Origin: Bacteroidales bacterium | GTDB lineage: Bacteria; Bacteroidota; Bacteroidia; Bacteroidales; VadinHA17 | Direction: 5' to 3' | NCBI GenBank assembly: GCA_016936695.1 | Contig: JAFGXK010000178.1 | Span: 1-23,284 of the forward strand | Length of the DNA stretch: 23,284 nt | In this document: positions 1 to 6,833 of the stretch, in pieces | Position numbering within the stretch: the first letter of the stretch is position 1 | Layout of the letters: every line of letters starts with the position of its first letter | Position numbers and translations under genes: made by a program | Notes under the pieces: model-generated | Databases searched by the model: none | What the model saw: only the letters and a program-made list of their open reading frames with translations | What the model was told of the DNA's origin: nothing

Positions 1-86
1 AGTCCTATATCAACGATATCGCCCGGCCTTACATTTGGGTGCCCGGAATGATTTGCCAGGATCTTTTCTATCATGGTCATTGCCAT
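1..86 (-). CDS. Aconitase/3-isopropylmalate dehydratase large subunit family, N-terminal fragment
   Basis: Only the first 28 codons are inside the window; the gene continues past position 1. The start reads MAMTMIEKILANHSG followed by a VRPGDIVDI stretch. This is the usual opening of LeuC/homoaconitase-type [4Fe-4S] hydro-lyases, which isomerise isopropylmalate (leucine synthesis) or homologous substrates. The ATG at 86-84 is chosen because the family start pattern begins there and no upstream in-frame extension looks conserved. It lies 37 bases downstream of the AraC-type gene on the same strand, so the two may be cotranscribed. The iron-sulfur cysteines and substrate-binding residues are outside the window. 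LeuC, homoaconitase and a plain aconitase-like enzyme therefore cannot be separated here. Confidence 0.6.
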   Translation of the reverse strand, partial: MAMTMIEKILANHSGHPNVRPGDIVDIG

Positions 87-123
87 ATCAAAATGGTTTA
101 ATTAAACAATAATGGAGCTTAAT

Positions 124-981
124 CTACGGAGCTTTTCTGAATCTTCCCCTGTAACTGCGGGGGGACAATCCTTCTTCTCTGCGAAAATGCTTGTTGAAAT
201 TTGAGATGCCCATGAATCCGCATTGATGGGCGATATCCTGAACCTGGTACCCGGTTTCACGAAGCAGATAGCGGGCTTTTTCAATCCTGACCTTATTCAC
301 ATATTCGACAAATCCTTCCCCTGAATATTTCTTAAAGTACTTGCTGAATGCAAATGGGGTCATATCGATTACCTTAGATACATCTTCAAGGGTAATCGGG
401 CGGTGAAAATTTTCCCTTACATAAGCAAATATATCGTTCAACTTCTTGTTATTTCTTTCATCGAATGCCCTTTTGTAGGTTTCGCTGCAAAGAAGATTCT
501 TTTTTTCGGATGAACACATTATGCTCAGAACCTTGAAGAAGCTTATCATCTTCTCAATTCCCCTGGTATTTACCATATTATTCAGGTGGGATTCAGCCAA
601 TAAAGCATCCCCTACTGAAAAATGAATGCCTCGTTCAGATTCCATCAGTAGTATCCTTACTGATTGAAGCTCATGTTGGGCAAGCAATGCCTCCCCTATC
701 GATGACAGATTGAAATGGATCAATATTCCTCTCCCCTGACTGGTATTTCCGGAATCTCTGTTGTAATTCCAGCAATGAGGGATATTTCCACCGATAAGAA
801 CAAGATCGTTGGAATCGAACAACTCAATGCTGTCACCCACAATCCTGGTGCCATTGTTGTTGATATTCAGCATAATTTCGTACTCGGGATGAAAATGCCA
901 GAAACCGTCGGATCCTGAAACATATTGAGCCATGAATCCGCCGTTATTGTCGCAAACTTTTATTTCCGGTTCAGAAACCAT
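124..981 (-). CDS. AraC-family transcriptional regulator with N-terminal cupin
   Basis: The protein has 285 residues, the normal length for this family. The N-terminal half looks like a cupin sensor (WHFHPEYEIML near residues 28-38, PHCW near 88), which in relatives binds a small ligand. The last 100 residues form the paired helix-turn-helix DNA-binding domain: ITLEDVSKVIDMTPFAFSKYFK is the first HTH, and IAHQCGFMGISNFNKHFRREEGLSP is the second HTH with the family signature. It probably regulates a metabolic locus nearby. The LeuC-like gene starting 37 bases downstream is the obvious candidate, but this is inference. The ligand cannot be read from the sequence. A TATATTTG box (-7 type) lies about 32 bases upstream of the ATG. 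Confidence 0.9.
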   Translation of the reverse strand: MVSEPEIKVCDNNGGFMAQYVSGSDGFWHFHPEYEIMLNINNNGTRIVGDSIELFDSNDLVLIGGNIPHCWNYNRDSGNTSQGRGILIHFNLSSIGEALLAQHELQSVRILLMESERGIHFSVGDALLAESHLNNMVNTRGIEKMISFFKVLSIMCSSEKKNLLCSETYKRAFDERNNKKLNDIFAYVRENFHRPITLEDVSKVIDMTPFAFSKYFKKYSGEGFVEYVNKVRIEKARYLLRETGYQVQDIAHQCGFMGISNFNKHFRREEGLSPRSYRGRFRKAP

Positions 982-1012
982 ATTATGCCGATGAAATAGT
1001 GGAGGTTATGAT

Positions 1013-1020
1013 CAAATATA
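1013..1020 (-). promoter_or_regulatory. Possible -7 promoter box of the AraC-type gene
   Basis: On the minus strand this reads TATATTTG, matching the Bacteroidota TAnnTTTG element. It sits 32 bases upstream of the AraC-type start. No TTTG element is seen at the expected 19-21 base distance, so it is only half of a promoter. Confidence 0.3.
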
Positions 1021-1115
1021 CGGATTATTTTATCAATACCCCACTCCGGTTCATCAATTAAAATTGTCACTTGATAATAATAATGCCTAAGTACATACAA
1101 AAATTTATTTTTTGT

Positions 1116-1146
1116 TTTGATCATAACATTATTTTTTCTAAATTTG
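1116..1146 (+). promoter_or_regulatory. Bacteroidota-type promoter for the 6S-like RNA
   Basis: TTTG at 1116-1119 and TAAATTTG at 1139-1146 are separated by 19 bases. This is an exact match to the -33/-7 consensus used by the Bacteroidota primary sigma factor. Transcription would begin near 1151-1155, just ahead of the predicted closing helix of the RNA that follows. Confidence 0.7.
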
Positions 1147-1152
1147 TTCCAA

Positions 1153-1362
1153 GCTCATGCTATTGGTAAAAGAGGAGAACAGGGTTGAAAGTGAAAATCA
1201 TCAGGATTGTATTGCAGACATTGACTTTCACATCTGGAACCTAAGGAATAGCGCCAGCTAACCATGGTTCCGTCCTTTTATCAGACAGTAGACACGGGAA
1301 TTATCTCACTAATAAAGCCCGCTCCCTGGTTTTCACAACGACCCTCTCTCCTCTTCTTTTTT
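1153..1362 (+). ncRNA. ssrS: Structured non-coding RNA, probable 6S RNA
   Basis: There is no credible ORF here, but the strand folds like 6S RNA, the RNA that mimics an open promoter and sequesters RNA polymerase holoenzyme. The closing helix has three blocks: 1170-1178 with 1347-1355 (9 bp), 1181-1187 with 1339-1345 (7 bp, one G-U), and 1191-1199 with 1328-1336 (9 bp, one G-U). They are separated by small internal loops. Inside is a large asymmetric bubble (about 35 nt on the 5' side, 55 nt on the 3' side). The 3' side can form a small hairpin (CGGG 1295-1298 with CCCG 1318-1321). The apex is a stem-loop: GGAACC 1236-1241 with GGTTCC 1266-1271, then TAGC 1249-1252 with GCTA 1257-1260. A strong promoter lies upstream and a terminator downstream. 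The fold and length (about 200 nt) fit 6S. The identity is inferred from architecture, not from a covariance search. A cis-acting leader of bioG is the main alternative. Confidence 0.6.
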
Positions 1363-1388
1363 CAGCCCGGATAAGGCTGTTTTTTTTT
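1363..1388 (+). terminator. Rho-independent terminator after the 6S-like RNA
   Basis: CAGCC (1363-1367) pairs with GGCTG (1375-1379) across a 7-base loop, followed directly by nine T residues. It separates the 6S-like RNA from bioG, which appears to have its own promoter box downstream. Confidence 0.75.
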
Positions 1389-1403
1389 GTCTTTATAATT
1401 CAT

Positions 1404-1434
1404 GTTTACCGGATATTAAAATTCCTTATATTTG
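1404..1434 (+). promoter_or_regulatory. Possible promoter of bioG
   Basis: TATATTTG at 1427-1434 matches the -7 element TAnnTTTG. A degenerate -33 element TTTA (1404-1407) lies 19 bases upstream. It is placed after the terminator and 52 bases before the bioG start. Confidence 0.45.
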
Positions 1435-1486
1435 ATAAGGCCTGTCGTTCGATTGAAAGGCTTTTGCATATCCAAAAAGGGGAGAT

Positions 1487-2188
1487 ATGAAGACCTATAT
1501 AAAGAGAAGAGAAAAGAATGATACTCTTGTAGTGCTGTATGGTGGTTGGGGAACTGATGAAAACATGTTCACTCCACTCTGTACCGATGATTTTGATTTT
1601 ATTCTGTTCTATAACTATTCAGCCGATGAGGCCCTTGTACTCCCCGAAACAAAAACATACCGCTCAATAACTCTCATAGGATGGTCGCTCGGTGTCTGGG
1701 CAGCAGAATATCTTTCAGCGAAAACTGGCATTAATCCTGATCTTACTATAGCTGTCAACGGAACACCTGTTCCAGCCGATGATAAGTACGGAATTCCGCT
1801 TAACGTATTTGAGGGGACGCTTAACAACATCTCCGAAACGAATATGGAGAAATTTTACTTAAGGATGTTTGGCGATAAAAAGAATTATTTGCGCAATTCT
1901 GAAAGGATTCCCCACAGGTCAATAAAATCGCTCCATGATGAGCTGAGATGGCTGTATAACAGAATCATGGAACAGAAAGAGCCGGGATTTAAATGGGATT
2001 ATGCCATAACAAGCGAGATAGACAGGGTGTTCCCTGCAAAAAACCTGAATGATTACTGGGAAAAGGAGAAGGATACCAGGCATATTGTTTTACCTTTCCC
2101 GCACTATTTCTTCCACGAATGGCGCTCATACACCGATTTTATAGAATTCGTGAAAAGATACAGGATAAATCAGGAGAAGCCGGACTAA
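1487..2188 (+). CDS. bioG: Pimeloyl-ACP methyl ester esterase BioG (DUF452 family)
   Basis: This is a 233-residue alpha/beta hydrolase of the BioG/DUF452 family. The family hydrolyses the methyl ester of pimeloyl-ACP and so releases the pimeloyl chain for biotin synthesis in the cytoplasm. Visible marks are YGGWGTDENMF (residues 18-28), the nucleophile elbow GWSLG with Ser67, the family stretch AVNGTPVPADD (89-99), Asp179 in IDRVFP, and His206 in FPHYFFH. These would form a Ser-Asp-His triad. The ATG is preceded by GGGGAG at 1479-1484. No other biotin gene (bioC, bioF, bioA, bioD) is in the window, so it stands alone. It converges with the BrkB-type gene, leaving 30 bases between the stops. 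Confidence 0.85.
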   Translation: MKTYIKRREKNDTLVVLYGGWGTDENMFTPLCTDDFDFILFYNYSADEALVLPETKTYRSITLIGWSLGVWAAEYLSAKTGINPDLTIAVNGTPVPADDKYGIPLNVFEGTLNNISETNMEKFYLRMFGDKKNYLRNSERIPHRSIKSLHDELRWLYNRIMEQKEPGFKWDYAITSEIDRVFPAKNLNDYWEKEKDTRHIVLPFPHYFFHEWRSYTDFIEFVKRYRINQEKPD

Positions 2189-2218
2189 GAACTCCGTATT
2201 TTCCATGCAGAGATATTA

Positions 2219-3547
2219 CTACAGGTTTTTTATCAGGATGTTGGATTCAGATCCGTCAATCATCTTTTCAAATTCCTCGAGCATTGCAGTCATTGTGTTG
2301 TATTCCGCGCTCTCAAGAAACACCTGCTGGTCCGACCCTTTTCTGTCGAGCTTATTAAGGATATAGCTTACCGAAAGTAAGCTGACATCCATCGCAGGCT
2401 GGTACAACCTTTCATCATGCTCATCCTCATGAATCATAGATACCAGCCTGGAATCAGTAAGGTCCTGAAGAATATCCAGTACCAGTCTGACAGGTATCTT
2501 CAGGTTCTTTGAGAGGCTTTCCGAGCTAACTGCTTTTTCCCCTGTTGTGAAATTATTAACAATCGTTTTCATTATCATCAGGGTAAGAGCCTTTCTTTGA
2601 TGATGACTTACATTCAGGGATTCATATTCAATTTCATACCTGGTTAAGTTCTGGTTTGCAAACGTAAGCTCTGCTCCCAAAAGGAGAATTATCCAGCTGG
2701 ACTGAACCCAGATTATGAAGAGAGGAATTGCCGCAAAGCTACCGTAAATAGCACTCAGCTTTGAGATTCCGAACTGAAGGTCGATATAAAGCCATTGCAG
2801 AAGCTGAAGTATGGTTCCCGTAATAATAGCTGCCATGAGCGCGGGCATGAATTTCACCTTTGTGTTGGGCATGATTATAAACAGGATTGTCAGGCCTATC
2901 CATGTAAGTACATAAGGAGCCAGCTTTATGAAAAAACCTACAATTGGCTTGATGAATTCAAGTGACTCAGTGGTTGAGTATAATTCTGTTGTAACAAACA
3001 CTGTTATGCTGCTTGACAGCGTAAGCACTATCGGAGCAATCAGCATTAGGGCAAGGTAGTCGGTAAACTTGCGCAGCCATGGCCGGGAGACCTGTATCTG
3101 CCATATATGGTTGAATGAACTCTCTATCTGATCGAGCAGGGACATTACAGACCACAATAAAATAATCAAACCTACACCTGCAATATAACCACCCCTGGTA
3201 TCCTGGATTGCATTGCCGGCCTGGTTCAGTATCCATGTAAGTACTTCGGGCTGACTCTGAAATTCCTGTACAAGAAGTTCCTGCAGTCTTTGATCGAGCC
3301 CAAATCCCTTTGCTATGCCGAATGCAATGGCAACAAAGGGTATTATTGAAAGCATTGTGTAAAGCGTGAGAGCAGATGCCCTGAGCTGAACCCTGTCGTT
3401 CATAAAACCCCGTGCTGCCAGCACGATGATTCTTAATTGTCTGATAAGAAATGACTTACCTCTGGAAATGTCTGAAATGGATGTATTCCAGATTATGTCA
3501 TTGGCCCGTTTAATCTTCTCAAGAGCCCATGAAACCGGATCTGCCAT
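2219..3547 (-). CDS. YihY/BrkB family inner-membrane protein
   Basis: The protein has 442 residues. The first about 300 carry the YihY/BrkB membrane domain: RASALTLYTMLSIIPFVAIAFGIAKGFG near residues 57-84, then hydrophobic segments around 125-140, 165-190, 205-230, 240-255 and 265-290. The last about 130 residues are soluble and hydrophilic and include a likely winged-helix segment (VSSESLSKNLKIPVRLVLDILQDL). The longer C-terminal tail is common in Bacteroidota members. The biochemical role of the family is not settled; old names link it to serum resistance or RNase BN, and the latter was shown to be wrong. Its start faces the comB-type gene across an 83-base gap. Confidence 0.85.
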   Translation of the reverse strand: MADPVSWALEKIKRANDIIWNTSISDISRGKSFLIRQLRIIVLAARGFMNDRVQLRASALTLYTMLSIIPFVAIAFGIAKGFGLDQRLQELLVQEFQSQPEVLTWILNQAGNAIQDTRGGYIAGVGLIILLWSVMSLLDQIESSFNHIWQIQVSRPWLRKFTDYLALMLIAPIVLTLSSSITVFVTTELYSTTESLEFIKPIVGFFIKLAPYVLTWIGLTILFIIMPNTKVKFMPALMAAIITGTILQLLQWLYIDLQFGISKLSAIYGSFAAIPLFIIWVQSSWIILLLGAELTFANQNLTRYEIEYESLNVSHHQRKALTLMIMKTIVNNFTTGEKAVSSESLSKNLKIPVRLVLDILQDLTDSRLVSMIHEDEHDERLYQPAMDVSLLSVSYILNKLDRKGSDQQVFLESAEYNTMTAMLEEFEKMIDGSESNILIKNL

Positions 3548-3571
3548 AAGTTGGTTTTAAACTCTAACGTG

Positions 3572-3579
3572 CAAAGATA
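3572..3579 (-). promoter_or_regulatory. Possible -7 promoter box of the BrkB-type gene
   Basis: The minus strand reads TATCTTTG, an exact TAnnTTTG match, 24 bases upstream of the ATG. No clear TTTG lies at the usual distance, so support is partial. Confidence 0.4.
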
Positions 3580-3630
3580 CAAAATAGTACATATAAAATT
3601 ATTTGTTAATTTTCGCCCAAATAATACATT

Positions 3631-4323
3631 ATGCAAATCGTAATTTCTGAATTTAGGGAAGGAGCCCGGCAGGCAAGAGGACTCACAGTAATAATTGATG
3701 TCTTCAGAGCGTTTTCAGTTGCATGCTACGCCGTTGACTCAGGTGCATCAAGGATCATTGCGACAGGTGACCCGGATGAAGCTTTCAGGGTTAAGGAACG
3801 ATATCCCAATTCTCTGATGGTCGGTGAAAGAAATGAGACGAAAATCGCAGGATTCGATTTCTGTAACAGTCCGACTGAAATTATAAAATGTGATCTTTCG
3901 GGAAAAACCCTTATTCATACGACAACTGCAGGTACTGTAGGGCTTGTAAGTGCTGTCAATGCCGATCTGATTATAACGGGCAGTCTTGTGAATGCTTCAG
4001 CCGTGGCCAGGTTTATCGCTGAAAAAAAACCCGGACATGTATCTCTCGTGGCTATGGGTTTCAGGGCCACTATTTCTGCTGAAGAGGACCTTCTCTGCGC
4101 TGAATACATAAAATCGAAACTTGAAGGACGGGAAGGGAATTTTGATGACAGAATCGCGGGTCTTAGGCATACTGCGGGGCAAAGGTTCTTCAATCCGGAA
4201 AACAATGACTTCTCCCCTCCCACCGATTTCTTTCTATGCACCATGACAGACAGGTTCGACTTTGTGCTTAAGGCAGAAAGAAGGAATGACGGAAATATTG
4301 ACCTGAGGAGAACTGATTTTTAA
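3631..4323 (+). CDS. comB: 2-phosphosulfolactate phosphatase family protein (ComB)
   Basis: This 230-residue protein matches the ComB family, Mg-dependent phosphatases that turn 2-phosphosulfolactate into sulfolactate. In methanogens this is a step of coenzyme M synthesis. Family marks are VIIDVFRAFS (residues 20-29), VGERNE near 64-69, AGFDFCNSP (73-81), the TTTAGT stretch near 97-102, and a later VAMGFRATISAEEDLLCAEYI segment. Length is normal for bacterial members. In Bacteroidota the physiological substrate is not known to me; sulfolactate or another sulfonate is possible. No other sulfonate gene is nearby. Its stop codon overlaps that of the convergent glycosyltransferase. Confidence 0.85.
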   Translation: MQIVISEFREGARQARGLTVIIDVFRAFSVACYAVDSGASRIIATGDPDEAFRVKERYPNSLMVGERNETKIAGFDFCNSPTEIIKCDLSGKTLIHTTTAGTVGLVSAVNADLIITGSLVNASAVARFIAEKKPGHVSLVAMGFRATISAEEDLLCAEYIKSKLEGREGNFDDRIAGLRHTAGQRFFNPENNDFSPPTDFFLCTMTDRFDFVLKAERRNDGNIDLRRTDF

Positions 4324-5276
4324 ATAATGTCGGGCGGAATCTTAAAAATGGGAAGAAGCTTTCTTCTGTGGTGAATCTCCCTGTAAGTACAGAACATGCT
4401 TATCTTGTATAGAGAAAACAGCGGCAGGCACACTTTGGCGGCATCAAGCCGTATCTCCATCCTCTCCCTGAAACGTATGAATACAAGGGCAAAAAGGCGG
4501 CTCAGTCTGAGTACGTTGAGGAGCTGATATATCCGCAGAATGGGTATTGTGGATGAAAAGGTGATTTTGTCGGTCACATTGTCATATAGCTTGCTAAGGT
4601 TTTCGATGCTGTCCTTAGTTTTGAACAGGTAATCCTTGTTCGACTCAAGTCCCTCATGGATCAGGCCGTTATCGATATGAAGAATCGGAATGCCTGCCTT
4701 ATTGAGCTGGTAGCTGAAAAGTGTGTCTTCATGCCCATAACGCTTGAGCTCTTCGTAGAATCTGAACTTGGAGAAGACAGATCTTTCGATCATCACGTTG
4801 AAGGTGGTAAAACTTGAATAAGGGTGCTTATTCCTGTAGGAAGCCTTCTTCTGCTGTCTTTTCCTCCCGAATTTCCACCGCAGCATAAGGTCTGGATCAC
4901 CCGGAGGGGTGTCACTGTAAAGTATTCCTCCGCTGATCACTTTTGCCCTGTGAATGTTTTCAATCCACTTTTGAAGGTAATTCCTAGCAGTGCCCCTGAT
5001 CATAGTATCCGCATCAATGAACAACAGGTAATCGCCCGATGCCTTATCTATCAGACGGTTCCTGATGGAAGCCCTGCCAATGTTTTTTTCTGACGATACA
5101 AGTTTGACCTTGTCAACAGCCAGCGACTGATATTTCTTTTTGAAGTCCTCGGATGAACCGTCATCCCCAATTATGATCTCTGAAAATTCGGGTACTTTCT
5201 CCATTCCTCCTTTCATCCAGTGAATGAGCGCCACGATGTCATAGTCATGAACCGGAATCAGGATAGATATCTTCAT
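4320..5276 (-). CDS. Family 2 glycosyltransferase
   Basis: This 318-residue GT-A fold enzyme transfers a sugar from a nucleotide-sugar donor to a glycan or lipid acceptor, probably at the cytoplasmic face of the membrane. It opens MKISILIPVHDYD, has the donor-site stretch IIGDDGSS (residues 35-42), and the metal-binding DAD at 88-90 (LLFIDADTMI). A GHEDTLFSYQL segment supplies the later acidic base pair. The frame is open a further 31 codons upstream, but ATG at 5276 is chosen because the beta-strand-1 motif begins there and the upstream codons overlap a promoter region. No transmembrane segment is obvious. Substrate and pathway cannot be named; it is isolated from other glycan genes. Its end overlaps comB by 4 bases. 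Confidence 0.88.
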   Translation of the reverse strand: MKISILIPVHDYDIVALIHWMKGGMEKVPEFSEIIIGDDGSSEDFKKKYQSLAVDKVKLVSSEKNIGRASIRNRLIDKASGDYLLFIDADTMIRGTARNYLQKWIENIHRAKVISGGILYSDTPPGDPDLMLRWKFGRKRQQKKASYRNKHPYSSFTTFNVMIERSVFSKFRFYEELKRYGHEDTLFSYQLNKAGIPILHIDNGLIHEGLESNKDYLFKTKDSIENLSKLYDNVTDKITFSSTIPILRIYQLLNVLRLSRLFALVFIRFRERMEIRLDAAKVCLPLFSLYKISMFCTYREIHHRRKLLPIFKIPPDII

Positions 5277-5311
5277 TTTGCTGATTATCTGAACGAGGAG
5301 GTTAGCAACAT

Positions 5312-5343
5312 CAAAAATACAATATATTTCTAATTTTCCTAAA
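5312..5343 (-). promoter_or_regulatory. Possible promoter of the glycosyltransferase gene
   Basis: On the minus strand TATTTTTG (5319-5312) matches TAnnTTTG. A degenerate -33 TTTA (5343-5340) sits 20 bases upstream. The start codon is 35 bases downstream. Confidence 0.4.
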
Positions 5344-5350
5344 TCAGCTG

Positions 5351-5381
5351 TTTGGCAAAGAAATTGCATTGACTAAATTTG
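5351..5381 (+). promoter_or_regulatory. Bacteroidota-type promoter of the thioredoxin-fold gene
   Basis: TTTG (5351-5354), 19 bases, then TAAATTTG (5374-5381): an exact consensus, identical in spacing and -7 sequence to the promoter of the 6S-like RNA. Transcription would start near 5387, about 25 bases before the ATG. Confidence 0.7.
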
Positions 5382-5411
5382 CAGATTGTCATTTAATTCA
5401 TTCGATTTTAT

Positions 5412-6833
5412 ATGAGAAACCTGATATTTGGCCTTCTTCTGATATCCACGACATTTTGTTCGTCGGGTCAGACTCAAAGTGGATATGAAATCCCGGTTAA
5501 TATTTCCGGCCTGCGCGACTCGACTATTTTTCTGGCTTATCATCTGGGAGACAAACAATATATAAAGGACACCGTGGCTCTCGATAGCCGGGGCGTTGCG
5601 GTATTCTCAGGGACTGAGAATCTTCCTCAGGGAATTTATATGGTAGTGCTTCCCGGAAGGCACTATTTTGAAGTCCTGATGTCCGACGACCAGCAGTTTT
5701 CGATCTCCTGCTCCTATCCCGATTATTTCAATACGCTTAAGTTTTCGGGCTCGGATGAGAATACGGCTTTCATTGCATACCAGAAGCACTGGGTTGAAAT
5801 GCAGAAAAAAGCTTCAGGGATAGGTAAGCGGATTCAGTCAAACCGGCAAAATGCTGATTCATTGCAGATACTGACAGGACTGCAAAAAAAACAGGAAGAC
5901 CTGATGAAGTCTTACCTCCGGGAGGTGATCAGTGAAAATGACGATAATCTGTTGGCTTTGCTGGTCAGGGCAATGCTGCCTGTGGAGATCCCTGCGTTTA
6001 AGATTCCTGAGGGAACCAGGAATCCCGATTCTGTGAGGTGGGCATTTAATTATGAATATAACAAGGATCATTTTTTCGATAATACCGATATCGCTGATGA
6101 ACGGCTTTTAAGGACTCCCATTTTACAGGCAAGGCTGAAGACTTTTTTTTCAAATGTAATTGTCCAGTCGCCCGACAGCATAAACAAGGAGATTGACCAG
6201 ATAATAGCCAAAGTTGAAAAGAATCCAGAGGTTTTTCAGTTCATTTCGGTATTTCTTTTCAACCACTTCAGGGAAAGCGAAATAATGGGACATGATGCAA
6301 TTGTGGTAAAACTTGCGGACGATATTTATCTTTCAGGGAAAGCCGACTGGGTCTCAGATGATTTCAGGAAAGATCTTCGCGAACAGGTCGAAAGGATAAG
6401 ACCAAATATTATTGGAAAAAAGGCTCAGGATCTGGTGATGGATTCCGACAAAGGAATGTTTGTCTCCCTCCATGATATTGAAAAGGATTTCACAATAATT
6501 TATTTCTGGGAGCCTGATTGCGGCCATTGCGTTGAAGCAACACCGAAGCTGAAAGCTTATTACGACATGGCCAAAGACCAGGGTGTTGAAGTTTTTTCGG
6601 TATGCACTGCAGGAGAAAAGGAAAAATGGAAGAAATATATTGCCGACCATAAACTCAACTGGATAAACGGCTGGGATCCCGAACGAAGAACCAATTTTGG
6701 ATTTTATTACAACGTGGAGGCTACTCCCCTGATTTACATTCTCGACAGGAACAAAAACATAATTGCCAAGAAAATCGGGGTAGACGACATAGGACCGTTC
6801 ATCGACAATTACAGGAAGTATTTCATGAAGTAG
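5412..6833 (+). CDS. Secreted thioredoxin-like (TlpA/DUF4369-type) protein
   Basis: The protein has 473 residues. It starts with a hydrophobic signal sequence (MRNLIFGLLLISTTFC). Cys16 could be a lipidation site, but the residues before it are a poor lipobox, so either a lipoprotein or a signal-peptidase-I substrate is possible. Residues about 25-125 resemble the beta-rich DUF4369 domain that precedes thioredoxin domains in Bacteroidota. A helical middle follows. The C-terminal 135 residues are a thioredoxin fold with the redox motif CGHC at 370-373 in FWEPDCGHCVEATP, and a later VEATPLIYILD carrying the cis-proline. It probably acts in periplasmic disulfide reduction or cytochrome maturation; the partner is unknown. 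Its 3' end overlaps the btuD-like gene by 11 bases, tail to tail. Confidence 0.88.
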   Translation: MRNLIFGLLLISTTFCSSGQTQSGYEIPVNISGLRDSTIFLAYHLGDKQYIKDTVALDSRGVAVFSGTENLPQGIYMVVLPGRHYFEVLMSDDQQFSISCSYPDYFNTLKFSGSDENTAFIAYQKHWVEMQKKASGIGKRIQSNRQNADSLQILTGLQKKQEDLMKSYLREVISENDDNLLALLVRAMLPVEIPAFKIPEGTRNPDSVRWAFNYEYNKDHFFDNTDIADERLLRTPILQARLKTFFSNVIVQSPDSINKEIDQIIAKVEKNPEVFQFISVFLFNHFRESEIMGHDAIVVKLADDIYLSGKADWVSDDFRKDLREQVERIRPNIIGKKAQDLVMDSDKGMFVSLHDIEKDFTIIYFWEPDCGHCVEATPKLKAYYDMAKDQGVEVFSVCTAGEKEKWKKYIADHKLNWINGWDPERRTNFGFYYNVEATPLIYILDRNKNIIAKKIGVDDIGPFIDNYRKYFMK

